Below are positions 8,689 through 18,719 of a stretch of DNA of 64,000 bases, in pieces. The position numbers and the translations under genes were made by a program. Source of the stretch: Microvirga tunisiensis (GTDB lineage Bacteria; Pseudomonadota; Alphaproteobacteria; Rhizobiales; Beijerinckiaceae); contig NZ_VOSK01000004.1 in NCBI RefSeq assembly GCF_009296175.1, forward strand, positions 55,702-119,701, read 5' to 3'. The notes beneath the pieces are model-generated. The model did not search any database. It saw only the letters and a program-made list of their open reading frames with translations, and had not been told where the DNA came from. Each line of letters starts with the position of its first letter. The first letter of the stretch is position 1.

Positions 8689-9767
8689 CAGAGCTTCAGG
8701 GAGCCGGAGGTCTGCACGCGCTCGCTGCCGCTATGGGCCACGGTCTCGCCGATGCGCACCGGATGTTCCCCGGCCTGACGCAGGCGCTCCATCACGGCCT
8801 CGGCCTTGTCGGCGCTCGCCACCACGATCATGCCGATGCCGCAGTTGAAGGTGCGCAGCATCTCGGATTCGGCCACGCCGCCGGCCTTGGCGAGCCAGCC
8901 GAAGACCGGCAGGGCATCGATTGCATCGAGGTCGAGGCGTACGCCCACGCCATCGGGCAGGACGCGCGGGATGTTGTCCGGGAAGCCGCCGCCGGTGATG
9001 TGGCAGAGCGCGTTGATGCCGTCGTCGCCCTTGAGCACCTCCAACAGGGCCTTCACGTAGATCCGGGTCGGCTCCAGCAGTGCCTGGGCGAGGCTCTTGC
9101 CCGCGGCAAACGGCGCGGGCGCATCCCAGGCGAGCCCCGAATGCTCGACGATCCGACGCACCAGGGAGAATCCGTTGGAATGGACGCCGGAGGAGGGCAG
9201 GCCGATGAGCACGTCGCCGACGCTCACGTCCTTCGGCAGCAGCGTGCCGCGCTCGGCGGCGCCCACGGCGAAGCCCGCGAGGTCGTAGTCGCCCCTGGCG
9301 TAGAGCCCCGGCATCTCGGCCGTCTCGCCGCCGATGAGTGCGCAGCCTGCCTGGAGGCAGCCCTCGGCGATGCCCTTGACGATGTGGACGCCGACATCGG
9401 GAGAGAGCTTCCCAGTGGCGAAATAGTCGAGGAAGAAGAGGGGCTCGGCGCCCTGCACGATGATGTCGTTCACGCACATGGCCACGAGGTCGATGCCGAT
9501 GGTATCGTGAATGCCTGTATCGATGGCGATCTTCACCTTGGTGCCGACGCCGTCATTGGCGGCCACCAGGATGGGGTCCTTGAAGCCCGCGGCCTTGAGG
9601 TCGAAGAGCCCGCCGAACCCGCCGATCTCCGCATCGGCACCCGGCCGGCGCGTGGCGCGCACCAGGGGCTTGATCTGATCGACCATGGCATTGCCCGCGT
9701 CGATATCGACGCCCGCTTGGGCATAGGTCAGGCCGTTCGTCTGCTTCTCGGGCTTCTCGGTCGTCAT
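8688..9767 (-). CDS. purM: Phosphoribosylformylglycinamidine cyclo-ligase (AIR synthetase)
   Basis: A 359-residue enzyme closing the imidazole ring of AIR with ATP. Family signatures: [12 protein letters not shown] at the N-terminus, [21 protein letters not shown] (ATP and phosphate binding), [28 protein letters not shown] and [13 protein letters not shown]. It heads the purMN pair, and its promoter should lie in the 9768-10059 space, which also carries a palindrome cluster. Confidence 0.98.
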   Translation of the reverse strand: MTTEKPEKQTNGLTYAQAGVDIDAGNAMVDQIKPLVRATRRPGADAEIGGFGGLFDLKAAGFKDPILVAANDGVGTKVKIAIDTGIHDTIGIDLVAMCVNDIIVQGAEPLFFLDYFATGKLSPDVGVHIVKGIAEGCLQAGCALIGGETAEMPGLYARGDYDLAGFAVGAAERGTLLPKDVSVGDVLIGLPSSGVHSNGFSLVRRIVEHSGLAWDAPAPFAAGKSLAQALLEPTRIYVKALLEVLKGDDGINALCHITGGGFPDNIPRVLPDGVGVRLDLDAIDALPVFGWLAKAGGVAESEMLRTFNCGIGMIVVASADKAEAVMERLRQAGEHPVRIGETVAHSGSERVQTSGSLKL

Positions 9768-9851
9768 GGCTCACCCCGTGTTGGCTCGGGCAGTAAGGCG
9801 AGAGGGGACGCGAGGCAAGGGATTTTGCGACGTGCGAATTGCGCCTCCACC

Positions 9852-9977
9852 GTCATTCCGGGGCCGCAGGCCGGGAATGACACCCTCCACGTCATCACCG
9901 GCCTCGTGCCGGTGATCCCGACCCGAAAAGCGCGGCACCTCACATCATCGGGATGGCCGGGACGAGCCCGGCCATGG
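9852..9977. repeat. Dispersed paired-palindrome element, copy 3 (three modules)
   Basis: Three palindromes in a row: gtcattccgg...ccgggaatgac, gtcatcaccggc...gccggtgatc, and gggatggccggg...cccggccatgg. The order of the last two is reversed relative to copies 1 and 2, so the element is inverted. This is the only copy between divergent genes (purM minus, phosphatidyltransferase plus). Confidence 0.7.
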
Positions 9978-10059
9978 CGGCTGAGGAGCTGCCATCTTAT
10001 CCCCACCCTCAGACGCCGCGATTGAACTCCGCCCCGCAAGCCGTCATCATCACGGCTCG

Positions 10060-10590
10060 ATGACCATTCCGAACATCATCACCATCGGCCGCCTCATCAT
10101 CGTTCCCATCGTGATCGTCATGATCATGCAACAGCGGTGGAGCACGGCCTTTGTGCTCTTCGTTGTGGCCGGGATCTCGGATGCCATCGACGGGTTCATT
10201 GCCCGTAAATTCGACATGCGGAGCGAGTTCGGGGCCTATATCGACCCGATCGCCGACAAGGCGCTGCTGGTCTCGATCTACGTGACGCTGGCCATCGTGG
10301 GGGCGATCCCGGGCTGGCTCGCCATCGTGGTCGTGTCACGGGACGTGATGATCGTGGCCGCCGTGCTCCTGTCCTGGGTCATGAGCCGCCCGGTCGAGAT
10401 CAAGCCGCTTCTCGTGAGCAAGCTGAATACCGCCGCGCAGATTGCCTTCGCGGCCTTTGCGCTCGCCGCCAATGCCTTCGGGGTGGATCTCGCGGGGCTC
10501 GAGGAGGTTGCCATGGTGCTGGTCGCCACCTTGACCATAGCCTCCGCCGGGGCCTATCTCGGGGGCTGGCTGCGGCACATGACCACCTGA
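10060..10590 (+). CDS. CDP-alcohol phosphatidyltransferase family membrane protein
   Basis: A 176-residue integral membrane enzyme that swaps the CMP of a CDP-diacylglycerol-type donor for an alcohol. The diagnostic motif D-G-x2-A-R-x8-G-x3-D-x3-D is complete near residues 44-66 (DGFIARKFDMRSEFGAYIDP then IADK). About five hydrophobic helices follow. It could be a PgsA- or cardiolipin-synthase-type enzyme; the sequence alone does not settle the alcohol. The stop overlaps the next start (TGATGG). Confidence 0.85.
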   Translation: MTIPNIITIGRLIIVPIVIVMIMQQRWSTAFVLFVVAGISDAIDGFIARKFDMRSEFGAYIDPIADKALLVSIYVTLAIVGAIPGWLAIVVVSRDVMIVAAVLLSWVMSRPVEIKPLLVSKLNTAAQIAFAAFALAANAFGVDLAGLEEVAMVLVATLTIASAGAYLGGWLRHMTT

Positions 10591-11735
10591 TGGCCAAAAA
10601 GATGAGGTATGGGGAACCGATGACGGTCCAACGGCAGATCGGATTTTGGATGGCGGCGCTGGTCGTCGGCGTCCTGCTGCTGTTCGTCCTGCGCGGCATT
10701 CTCCTGCCGTTCGTGGCGGGCTTCGCGCTGGCCTACCTGCTCGATCCCCTGGCCGACCGGCTGCAGAAGGTCGGCATCGGACGCCTGGGCGCGAGCCTGC
10801 TGATCCTGATCCTGTTCGTCCTGATCTTGATCATCTGCCTGATGATCCTGGTTCCCTTCGCGGCGCAGCAGGTTGCGGCCTTCGTGGAAAGGCTGCCGGG
10901 TTATGTGACGAGGCTTCAGGAATTGGGGACCGAGCAGCTAGGCCCGCTGATCCGGAAGCTCGGGCTCGAGGATGCGCTGCCCGCGGCGCCGCCCTCCGTC
11001 GGTAACCTCATCAGCCAGGGCATCGCCTGGATCGCCGCCTTCCTGCAAGGGCTGTGGTCCGGCGGGCAGGCCCTGCTCGGCATCTTCTCCCTGTTGGTCG
11101 TGACGCCGGTCGTGGCTTTCTACATGCTCATCGACTGGGATCGCATGGTGAAGACCGTGGATTCCTGGATGCCGACGCGCAACCGGGACACGATCCGCGC
11201 CATCGCCCGCGACATCGACCGGGCCATCGCGGGCTTCGTCCGGGGCCAGGCCCTGGTGTGCCTCATCCTCGGCACGTTCTATGCGGTGAGCCTGGCGCTG
11301 ATCGGGCTGAATTTCGGCGCGCTGATCGGCATGACCGCAGGTATCTTGAGCTTCATTCCCTATGTGGGGTCGCTGACCGGCCTCATCCTGTCCGTCGGTG
11401 TCGCCATCGTGCAGTTCTGGCCGGACTGGACCATGATCGCGGCGACGCTCGGCATCTTCATCTTCGGTCAGTTCGTCGAGGGCAACATCCTGTCGCCGAA
11501 GCTCGTCGGCGAATCCGTCGGCCTGCATCCGGTCTGGCTCATGTTCGCTCTGGTCGCCTTCGGCGCCCTCTTCGGCTTCGTCGGGCTGCTGCTGGCCGTG
11601 CCGCTCGCTGCCGCCATAGGCGTCATCGCGCGCTTCGCCCTGCGGCAATACCTGGCGAGCCCCCTCTATCGCGGCACGGAGCCGGTGATCCTGAAACCGA
11701 AGGTCGAGCCCGAAAAGGTCGATCTCGATGCCTGA
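10590..11735 (+). CDS. AI-2E/PerM family transporter
   Basis: A 381-residue polytopic membrane protein of the AI-2E exporter/PerM family, with about eight predicted helices. Typical segments are visible: FVAGFALAYLLDPLADRLQKVGI near the N-terminus, the TPVVAFYMLIDWDRM segment, and the late IPYVGSLTGLILSVGVAI and IFGQFVEGNILSPKLVGESVGLHPVW signatures. The transported substrate is unknown; members include Na+/H+ antiporters and putative AI-2 exporters. It overlaps both neighbours and is probably cotranscribed with hdaA. Confidence 0.85.
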   Translation: MAKKMRYGEPMTVQRQIGFWMAALVVGVLLLFVLRGILLPFVAGFALAYLLDPLADRLQKVGIGRLGASLLILILFVLILIICLMILVPFAAQQVAAFVERLPGYVTRLQELGTEQLGPLIRKLGLEDALPAAPPSVGNLISQGIAWIAAFLQGLWSGGQALLGIFSLLVVTPVVAFYMLIDWDRMVKTVDSWMPTRNRDTIRAIARDIDRAIAGFVRGQALVCLILGTFYAVSLALIGLNFGALIGMTAGILSFIPYVGSLTGLILSVGVAIVQFWPDWTMIAATLGIFIFGQFVEGNILSPKLVGESVGLHPVWLMFALVAFGALFGFVGLLLAVPLAAAIGVIARFALRQYLASPLYRGTEPVILKPKVEPEKVDLDA

Positions 11736-12420
11736 GACGCCCAAGCAGCTCGCCTTCGATCTCCCGCTCGATCCCCGCTTCGGAGCCGAGGATTTCCTCG
11801 TCAGCCCGTCGAACGAGCAGGCCTACGGGCTTATCGAGAGCTGGCCCGACTGGCCGGACACGATCCTGCTCCTCGTCGGTCCCCGCGGCAGCGGCAAGAG
11901 CCATCTGGCCTCCATCTGGGCGACGAACGCCCGTGCCTGGACCATCGACGCCTCCGGGATCACGCAGGACAAGGTCCCGCATCTCGTCTCGAACGGCGCG
12001 CTTGCCATCGAGGACATGGATCGCGGCGAGCGCGACGAGGCAGCCTTGTTCCACCTCCTGAATCTCGCCCGTGAAAGGAAGGCCTCGCTCTTGATCACCT
12101 GCGAGACGCCTCCCGACCGCTGGTCCCTGAGGACGCCCGATCTGCTGTCGCGCCTGCGTCTCGCCCCCAGCGTGTCGCTGGAAGCGCCGGACGATGCGCT
12201 GCTCAAGGCCGTCCTGGTGAAGCTTTTCGTCGACAGGCAACTCGTGGTCGACACCTCCGTTGTCGACTATATTGCTCTGCGGATCGAACGGTCGCTGGCG
12301 AAGGCCTCCGAGCTCGTCGCTCTCCTCGACAGGGAGGCCTTGAGCCGGGGGCGGCGCGTGTCCCGGGCAATCGCGGCGGAGATCCTTGGTGCCGCACAGG
12401 AAACGGATGAGAGCGAGTGA
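11728..12420 (+). CDS. hdaA: DnaA-related regulatory inactivator HdaA (Hda)
   Basis: A 230-residue AAA+ protein related to DnaA domain III. Hda binds the DNA sliding clamp and stimulates ATP hydrolysis by DnaA, so origins fire only once. A clamp-binding motif sits at the N-terminus (QLAFDLP, residues 7-13). The Walker A is GPRGSGKS (near residue 51), the Walker B is AIEDMD, and sensor and arginine-finger region [12 protein letters not shown] follows. The start lies 8 nt inside the preceding permease gene, and the stop overlaps the ppk start (GTGA). The AI-2E-permease/hda/ppk order is common in alphaproteobacteria. Confidence 0.9.
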   Translation: MPETPKQLAFDLPLDPRFGAEDFLVSPSNEQAYGLIESWPDWPDTILLLVGPRGSGKSHLASIWATNARAWTIDASGITQDKVPHLVSNGALAIEDMDRGERDEAALFHLLNLARERKASLLITCETPPDRWSLRTPDLLSRLRLAPSVSLEAPDDALLKAVLVKLFVDRQLVVDTSVVDYIALRIERSLAKASELVALLDREALSRGRRVSRAIAAEILGAAQETDESE

Positions 12421-14735
12421 AGCCTGACACCGACGCCGCGTTATCGAACCGTCGTGAAACCGTCACGAAGCCCAGAGCAAAACGATCGCCGAAGAAGGAA
12501 ACGGCGGAGATCGATGTGCGCAGTGCGATTGCCCTGAAAGAGGTGGAGACCGTAAGCGAGGCTCCTTTGCCGAAGGCTCCGCCGGATATCGAGCTCGACG
12601 GCGCGGTGCTGCGGAAGTTTCCTCAGCGCTTCATCAATCGGGAGCTGTCCTGGCTGCAGTTCAACCGCCGGGTGTTGGAGGAAGCCTCGAACCGCAACCA
12701 TCCGCTCCTGGAGCAACTGCGCTTCCTATCGATCTCGGCCGATAACCTCGACGAGTTCTTCATGGTCCGCGTCGCGGGCCTGATCGGCCAGGTGCGCTCG
12801 GGCATCGCCACCGCGTCGCAGGACGGGCTCACGCCGCAGGAGCAGCTGGCGAAGATCTCCGTGGCGGTCTCGAATCTCGCCTCGGACCAGCAGCGGCGCT
12901 GGCGCGAGTTGCGGGATGCTCTTCTGGAGGAGGGCATCGTCCTCACCGAAGGGGCGGGCCTGACGAAGGCGGAGGCCTCCTGGCTCGAGGATTACTTCCT
13001 CAACCACGTCTTCCCGGTGCTGACGCCGCTCGCCATCGATCCGGCGCATCCGTTCCCGTTCATCCCCAATCTCGGTTCCTCCATCGCCCTGAAGCTGGTG
13101 CGCCAGAGCGACGGCAAGGTGCTGAACGCGCTGATCCGCCTGCCGTCGCGCGCCGAGCGCTTCATCCGCCTGCCGGACTTTGCGGAAACAGGCGCCACCC
13201 GCTTCATCGCGCTGGAACAGATGATCGTGCTCTACACGAGCCGCCTGTTCCCCGGCTACGACGTGCAGGGGCAGGGCGCGTTCCGCGTGATCCGCGATTC
13301 CGATATCGAAGTGGAGGAAGAGGCTGAGGATCTGGTGCGCCTTTTCGAGACGGCGCTCAAGCAGCGCCGCCGCGGCAGCGTGATCCGCCTTGAGGTCGAG
13401 ACGGCGATGCCCGAGGACCTGCGCCTCTTCGTGGCCGAGGAAATGGAAGTGTCCAAGGACGAGGTCTTCGTCGTCGAGGGCATGATGGGCCTGCGGGATC
13501 TGTCCCAGCTCGTCGCGCTGGAGCGGCCCGACCTCAAGTTCAAGCCCTACAATCCGCGCTTCCCGGAGCGCATCCGCGAGCACAGCGGCGACTGCTTCGC
13601 GGCAATCCGCGAGAAAGACATCATCGTTCACCACCCCTATGAGTCGTTCGATGCCGTCGTGCAGTTCCTGCGTCAGGCCGCGCGCGATCCGAACGTGGTG
13701 GCGATCAAGCAGACGCTCTACCGCACCTCGTCCGATTCCCCCATCGTCGCGGCGCTTGCGGAAGCCGCGGAAGCGGGCAAGTCGGTCACCGCTCTCGTGG
13801 AGCTGAAGGCGCGCTTCGACGAAGAAGCCAATATCCGCTGGGCGCGCGACCTGGAGCGCGCCGGCGCTCAGGTCGTCTTCGGCTTCATCGAGCTGAAGAC
13901 GCACGCGAAACTGTCGATGGTGGTGCGCCGCGAAGGCAGCCAGCTCATCACCTATTGCCATGTGGGAACGGGCAACTATCACCCCATCACCGCACGCATC
14001 TATACGGACCTGTCCTATTTCACCGCCGATCCGGTGATCGGACGGGACGTGTCGCGCATCTTCAACTTCGTGACCGGCTACGCGGAGCCGGCCGAGCTGG
14101 AGCGCATGGCGGTTTCGCCTCTGACCTTGAGAAAGCGCCTGCTCGAACATATCGAGGAAGAGGTGGCCCATGCCAAGGCGGGGCGGCCCGGCGCCATCTG
14201 GGGCAAGTGCAATTCGCTCGTCGATGCCGACATCATCGATGCGCTCTACGACGCGAGCGCGGCGGGTGTGCAGGTCGATCTCATCGTGCGCGGCATCTGC
14301 TGCCTCAGGCCGGGCATCAAGGGCCTGTCGGAGAACATCCGGGTCAAGTCCATCGTCGGACGCTTCCTGGAGCATACCCGCATCTATGCCTTCGGCAACG
14401 GCCAGGGCCTGCCCAACCCGAAGGCGCATGTCTACATCTCGTCCGCCGACCTCATGTCGCGCAATCTCGACCGTCGGGTCGAGGCGCTGATGCCGATCGT
14501 CAATACCACGGTGCACCAGCAGGTGCTGGACCAGATCATGCTCGCCAACCTGCTCGACAACGAGCAGAGTTGGACGGTGCTCCCAGACGGCTCGAGTCAG
14601 CGGGTGGTGCCGGCCAAGGGCGAGGAACCATTCAATGCTCACAAGTATTTCATGACAAATCCGAGTCTGTCGGGCCGTGGCAAATCCCTCAAGACCTCCA
14701 GTCCCAAAGCGCTCGCCAAGCGTGGGCAGCGCTGA
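12417..14735 (+). CDS. ppk1: Polyphosphate kinase 1
   Basis: A 772-residue enzyme that reversibly makes inorganic polyphosphate from ATP. All four PPK1 domains are present: an N-terminal helical domain ([20 protein letters not shown]), a head domain ([14 protein letters not shown]), and two phospholipase-D-like C-terminal domains holding the autophosphorylated His region ([31 protein letters not shown]) and the VSRNLDRR-like end segment ([19 protein letters not shown]). It starts at GTG 12417, which overlaps the hdaA stop; the first 60 residues are a basic, poorly conserved extension. ppx follows after 1 nt. Confidence 0.96.
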   Translation: MKPDTDAALSNRRETVTKPRAKRSPKKETAEIDVRSAIALKEVETVSEAPLPKAPPDIELDGAVLRKFPQRFINRELSWLQFNRRVLEEASNRNHPLLEQLRFLSISADNLDEFFMVRVAGLIGQVRSGIATASQDGLTPQEQLAKISVAVSNLASDQQRRWRELRDALLEEGIVLTEGAGLTKAEASWLEDYFLNHVFPVLTPLAIDPAHPFPFIPNLGSSIALKLVRQSDGKVLNALIRLPSRAERFIRLPDFAETGATRFIALEQMIVLYTSRLFPGYDVQGQGAFRVIRDSDIEVEEEAEDLVRLFETALKQRRRGSVIRLEVETAMPEDLRLFVAEEMEVSKDEVFVVEGMMGLRDLSQLVALERPDLKFKPYNPRFPERIREHSGDCFAAIREKDIIVHHPYESFDAVVQFLRQAARDPNVVAIKQTLYRTSSDSPIVAALAEAAEAGKSVTALVELKARFDEEANIRWARDLERAGAQVVFGFIELKTHAKLSMVVRREGSQLITYCHVGTGNYHPITARIYTDLSYFTADPVIGRDVSRIFNFVTGYAEPAELERMAVSPLTLRKRLLEHIEEEVAHAKAGRPGAIWGKCNSLVDADIIDALYDASAAGVQVDLIVRGICCLRPGIKGLSENIRVKSIVGRFLEHTRIYAFGNGQGLPNPKAHVYISSADLMSRNLDRRVEALMPIVNTTVHQQVLDQIMLANLLDNEQSWTVLPDGSSQRVVPAKGEEPFNAHKYFMTNPSLSGRGKSLKTSSPKALAKRGQR

Positions 14736-14736
14736 C

Positions 14737-16257
14737 ATGAAGGCCGTAAGCCACGAGGCTCAGGGACGGCTCAAGATTGGCCGTCCTGTCGCCATCATCG
14801 ATATCGGCTCGAACTCGGTGCGTCTCGTGGCCTATGAGGGACTGTCCCGCGCCGTCACGCCGATCTACAACGAGAAGGTCCTCTGCGGTCTCGGGCGCCA
14901 TGTGGCGACCACCGGCCGCCTCGACGACGAGGCCGTGGACCGCGCCCTGCGCGCGCTCGCCCGGTTTCGCGTTCTCTGCGACACGATGCAGGTCTCGGAG
15001 GTCTTCGTGCTGGCCACCGCCGCGGCGCGCGATGCCTCCAACGGCCCCGCTTTCCTGGAAGCGGCGGCCAAGGCCTGCGGCCAGCCGATCAGCCTGCTCT
15101 CCGGCGCGGAAGAGGCGCGAGCCTCGGCGCTCGGCGTCATTGCCGGTTTCTACGACCCGGACGGCATGGTCGGCGACATGGGCGGCGGCAGCCTGGAGCT
15201 CGTCGACGTGCAGGGCTCGCAGGTGGGGCAGGGGATCACCATGCCCCTCGGCGGCCTCGCCCTGCAGGACGTCAGCGGCGGCTCCTTGCGAAAGGCCCAG
15301 CGCATCGTGCGCGAAGCGCTCGAACGCGCACCGGAATACCTCGAAAACCTGCACGGACGCACCTTCTATGCGGTCGGCGGCACGTGGCGCGCCCTGGCAC
15401 GGCTGCATCAGGCGGCGCGGGATTATCCGCTGCACGTCATGCACAGCTACATCATCGATCCCGACGATGGGCTCGACTTCCTGCATCTCGTCGAAGAGGC
15501 GGATTCCAAGACCCTGAAGGACATCGAGAGCGTCTCCGAGGCCCGCCGTCCGCTGCTCGCCTATGGCGCCATCGTGCTGGAGGAGATCATCCGTCTCGGC
15601 GAGCCGAAGGAGGTCGCCATCTCGGCCTTCGGCGTGCGCGAGGGCATCCTGTTCGACAGGCTCGATCCGCAGACGCGCGAGCGCGATCCGCTGCTCGCTG
15701 CCGCCAGCGATCTCAACCTCCTGCGCTCGCGCTCGCCCCGCCACGGGGTGGAGCTGTGCCAGTGGACGGAGGCCTTCATCCGCAGCATCGACCTGCCGGA
15801 AACCGAGCACGAGACCCGACTTCGCCGCGCGGCCTGCCTGCTGGCGGATATCGGCTGGCGCGCGCATCCCGATTACCGAGGCGAGCAGAGCCTCAACCTC
15901 ATCGCCTACGGGGCCTTCGCCGGGCTCGATCATCCGGGCCGCGCTTATCTGGCACTGTCGATCTTCTTCCGGCACGAGGGCCTCTCGCCGGACAAGGTGA
16001 GCTCGCGCATCAAGACCCTGGCCGGTCCCCGGCTCATCGAGCGGGCCCGCCTGCTCGCGGCCCTGATGCGCATCGCCTATCCGGTTTCGGTCGCCATGGA
16101 AGGCGTGTTGCCGCAGGCGCCTCTCATGGCCCGCGGCAGCCAGGTCGTGCTGCAGCTGCCTTCTCATATGGGACCGCTCGCCAACGAACGCCTGACCGGC
16201 CGCCTTCGCGCCCTGGGCAAGCTCCTCAACATGGATCCAGTGGTCGAGATCCAGTGA
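14737..16257 (+). CDS. ppx: Exopolyphosphatase / guanosine pentaphosphate phosphohydrolase (Ppx/GppA)
   Basis: A 506-residue ASKHA-fold phosphatase that removes terminal phosphates from polyphosphate or pppGpp. It shows the phosphate-1 loop IDIGSNSVRLV (residues ~21-31), the TAAARDASN segment with its catalytic glutamate region, the phosphate-2 loop GDMGGGSLELVDV, and a C-terminal HD-like helical extension (ADIGWRAHPDYRG). The ATG at 14737 follows the ppk stop by one base; an in-frame ATG 60 nt upstream inside ppk is less likely. Placing synthesis and breakdown of polyphosphate in one operon allows balanced control. Confidence 0.94.
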   Translation: MKAVSHEAQGRLKIGRPVAIIDIGSNSVRLVAYEGLSRAVTPIYNEKVLCGLGRHVATTGRLDDEAVDRALRALARFRVLCDTMQVSEVFVLATAAARDASNGPAFLEAAAKACGQPISLLSGAEEARASALGVIAGFYDPDGMVGDMGGGSLELVDVQGSQVGQGITMPLGGLALQDVSGGSLRKAQRIVREALERAPEYLENLHGRTFYAVGGTWRALARLHQAARDYPLHVMHSYIIDPDDGLDFLHLVEEADSKTLKDIESVSEARRPLLAYGAIVLEEIIRLGEPKEVAISAFGVREGILFDRLDPQTRERDPLLAAASDLNLLRSRSPRHGVELCQWTEAFIRSIDLPETEHETRLRRAACLLADIGWRAHPDYRGEQSLNLIAYGAFAGLDHPGRAYLALSIFFRHEGLSPDKVSSRIKTLAGPRLIERARLLAALMRIAYPVSVAMEGVLPQAPLMARGSQVVLQLPSHMGPLANERLTGRLRALGKLLNMDPVVEIQ

Positions 16258-16385
16258 GGCGCGACGATCGGTTGCAGAAAACCTTATCGGCTCCGGCGGC
16301 GTCCGCTATTAAGGGTTTACAGGACAAGGGACTTCAATACTTTGTCTGCCTTAGTGGGTAAGAAGCTTAGCCTTTGGGGACATCC

Positions 16386-17009
16386 ATGGAATTGATAGAC
16401 CTCACAGCCGTTCGCAATGCGGAGCGGTCCAGCGAGCCGTATGATTACGTTCTCGCTTCGAACCTTCTGAAGCAGGACAAGATCGACGAACTGCGGCGGG
16501 ACTTTCCCGCCATCGACAAGCCCGGCTACCTGACCGTGGACGAGGTCGCGCTTCATGGCCGCTTCAAGCAGCTCATCGAAGAGCTCGAGGGTCCGGAGCT
16601 GTCCGAGGAGCTGTCCAAGAAGTTCGGCCTGGATCTGCACCAGTATCCGCGCCTGACCACCATCATGAAGAAGTCGCAGCCGAAATATGGCGCCATCCAC
16701 ACGGACGGCCCGTCCAAGGTCATGACCATGCTGGTCTACATGAACGACGAGTGGCAGCAGGACGAGGGCGGACGCCTGCGCGTTCTCTACGACCAGAAGA
16801 ACTACGATCGCTACAAGCTCGAAGTGCCGCCGGTCATGGGCACCATGTTCGCCTTCCTGCGCTCCGACAATTCCTGGCACGGCCATCTGCCCTTCGTCGG
16901 CGAGCGCCGCGTGGTCCAGATCGCCTGGGTGAAGAGCCAGGCCGACGTGGACCGCAAGAAGAAGCACAACAAGCTGGCCCAGGTCTTCAAGGGCATCTTC
17001 GGGCGGTAG
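16386..17009 (+). CDS. 2-oxoglutarate/Fe(II)-dependent dioxygenase family protein
   Basis: A 207-residue protein with the facial triad H105-x-D107 (AIHTDG) and H165 (DNSWHGH), and R175 as a likely 2-oxoglutarate carboxylate ligand; it has the double-stranded beta-helix layout of 2OG-Fe(II) oxygenases. The substrate is not evident; related bacterial proteins sit in prolyl-hydroxylase-like or polysaccharide-associated groups. A start at 16386 has gggga 6 nt upstream; the alternative ATG at 16374 lacks such a site. It is convergent with rnd. Confidence 0.8.
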   Translation: MELIDLTAVRNAERSSEPYDYVLASNLLKQDKIDELRRDFPAIDKPGYLTVDEVALHGRFKQLIEELEGPELSEELSKKFGLDLHQYPRLTTIMKKSQPKYGAIHTDGPSKVMTMLVYMNDEWQQDEGGRLRVLYDQKNYDRYKLEVPPVMGTMFAFLRSDNSWHGHLPFVGERRVVQIAWVKSQADVDRKKKHNKLAQVFKGIFGR

Positions 17010-17354
17010 GATCGTCTCCAACTGCGTTACGTCATCACCGGCCTCGTGCCGGTGATCTCGTTTCGAGAGGCGATGCCTGGTTGATCGGGATGGCCGGGAC
17101 GAGCCCAGCCATGACGTCGTGGGTGTCATCCCCGGCGAGCCGTGGGCGAGGAAGGGGATCCATAGCCGCTGAGCCTGATCGTGGATTCCCTTCCCCTCCG
17201 CTGCACTCCGGCCGGGAATGACAACCACTGTCTCCATCGCGCTCACCTCATCATCGCCGACCTTGTGCCGGTGATTGCGATCTACGAGGCTTGACGCTCT
17301 TCCCATCACGATGGATGAAACGAGGCTCACTGTGATGTAAAATGGCTTCGCAGC
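17010..17354. other. Intergenic space between convergent genes, filled by palindromes
   Basis: 345 nt with no supported gene. It holds an inverted copy of the paired-palindrome element (17031-17123), then a cgtgggtgtcatccccggcg-type module, a ggccgggaatgac half-module near 17211-17222 and a decayed fourth module near 17252-17275. Confidence 0.7.
17031..17290. repeat. Dispersed paired-palindrome element, copy 4 (expanded)
   Basis: Modules seen: gtcatcaccggc...gccggtgatc at about 17031-17060, gggatggccggg...gccatgacg at about 17087-17115, a tcatccccgg...gggaatgac pair spread over about 17128-17222, and a decayed accttgtgccggtgat module near 17260-17275. It is the longest cluster in the window and looks like stacked insertions. 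Confidence 0.65.
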
Positions 17355-18515
17355 TTAAGTCGCCGAGATCGCCCTGATCTTCACCCGGCCGCGCTCCAGC
17401 ACCAGCCCAAGGTCGCCGTTCTTCAGCGCGATGGCTTTCTCGCCGAACAGCTTGCGCCGCCAGCCGTGCAGGGAGGGCACGTCGGCATCGTCGCTTTCGG
17501 CGATGGCTTCCAGCTCCTCGACGGTGGCGATGATCTTGGGCGCGACGCCCTCCTGCTCGGCCACGGCCTTGAGCAGAACCTTCAGAAGGTCGACGACGGA
17601 GCCGGTGTTGGAGCGGCCGCGGCTGCGCTCGGGCATGGGGATCGTCGCGGGATCGCGGGCGAGCGCACGCTCCACCGCTTCGAGGATCTCGCCGCCGGTG
17701 CGGGAGCGCTCGAAGCCGTTGGGAATCGTGCGCAGTCTTCCTAAGGCCTCAACGCTGCGTGGGGCGGAGGTCGCGATATCGATCACCGCATCGTCCTTGA
17801 GGATGCGGCCGCGGGGCACGTCGCGGGCCTGCGCCTCGCGCTCGCGCCAGGCGGCGACCTCCATGAGCACGGCGATCTCGCGCGGCTTGCGCAGGCGGCC
17901 GGCCAGCCGACGCCAGGCATTGTTCGGATCGGCTTGGTATGTCTCGGGCGAGGTGAGGATCGCCATCTCCTCGGCGAGCCATTCGAGGCGGCCGTTGTTC
18001 TGCAGCTGGGCCAGCAGCGCCTCGTAGACCTTCACCAGATGGGTGACGTCGGAGAGGGCATAGGTGAGCTGCGCATCCGTGAGGGGGCGGCGCGACCAGT
18101 CGGTGAAGCGGGAGGACTTGTCGATCTTGGCCTTGGCGAGATCGTTGCTGAGCTGCTCGTAGGAGACCGAGTCCCCATAGCCGCACACCATGGCGGCGAC
18201 CTGGGTGTCGAAAAGGGGCTCGGGCACGATGCCGCCGAGATTCCAGACGATCTCCAGGTCCTGCCGGGCCGAATGGAAGACCTTGACCACATTCTTGTCG
18301 GCCATCAGCGCCATGAACGGCTCGAGGCTGATCCCTTCGGCCAGGGGATCGACCAGATAGGCTTCCCCAGGGTCGGAGCTCGCCATCTGGATCAGGCAGA
18401 GCTTCGGGTAATAGGTGGTCTCGCGCAGGAACTCCGTATCGACTGTCACGAACGGATGCTGGCTGAGACGATCACAGGCGGCGGCCAGGGCGTCGGTGGA
18501 GGAGATCAGGTCCAT
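17355..18515 (-). CDS. rnd: Ribonuclease D
   Basis: A DEDD-family 3'-5' exoribonuclease for tRNA maturation, 386 residues from the chosen start. The DEDD exonuclease motifs are visible: Exo [19 protein letters not shown], Exo [20 protein letters not shown], and Exo [19 protein letters not shown]; one HRDC domain follows. An ATG at 18515 begins [12 protein letters not shown] as in other rhizobial Rnd proteins; the frame is also open from an ATG at 18533. It lies 204 nt downstream of the exporter genes on the same strand, with no clear terminator between, so read-through is possible. Confidence 0.93.
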   Translation of the reverse strand: MDLISSTDALAAACDRLSQHPFVTVDTEFLRETTYYPKLCLIQMASSDPGEAYLVDPLAEGISLEPFMALMADKNVVKVFHSARQDLEIVWNLGGIVPEPLFDTQVAAMVCGYGDSVSYEQLSNDLAKAKIDKSSRFTDWSRRPLTDAQLTYALSDVTHLVKVYEALLAQLQNNGRLEWLAEEMAILTSPETYQADPNNAWRRLAGRLRKPREIAVLMEVAAWREREAQARDVPRGRILKDDAVIDIATSAPRSVEALGRLRTIPNGFERSRTGGEILEAVERALARDPATIPMPERSRGRSNTGSVVDLLKVLLKAVAEQEGVAPKIIATVEELEAIAESDDADVPSLHGWRRKLFGEKAIALKNGDLGLVLERGRVKIRAISAT

Positions 18516-18719
18516 GAAGCGTTCATAACCCATCGGGAAAGGCCCCGCGAGTCCGCCGTCGCCTTATCGTTCGATTGTCGGAGGATAAGGTAAAACCCGA
18601 CCGAACGAATTATGCAGGCGGAGCATCGTTGTTTCGTATCGATGAGGGCCGAGTCGGGGTCGCTGCCGATCTTTCCGTTCGGACGCGGGCGGTCCTCTCG
18701 GGCATGCCCTTTCGGCTCT

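Noticed and set aside
12726..14738. 670-residue minus-strand frame over ppk
   Set aside because: Antisense shadow of ppk1, with the composition typical of reverse-frame translation.
17031..17290. Palindrome cluster considered as a CRISPR array
   Set aside because: Repeats are irregularly spaced, differ in sequence, recur singly across the window, and no cas gene is present.
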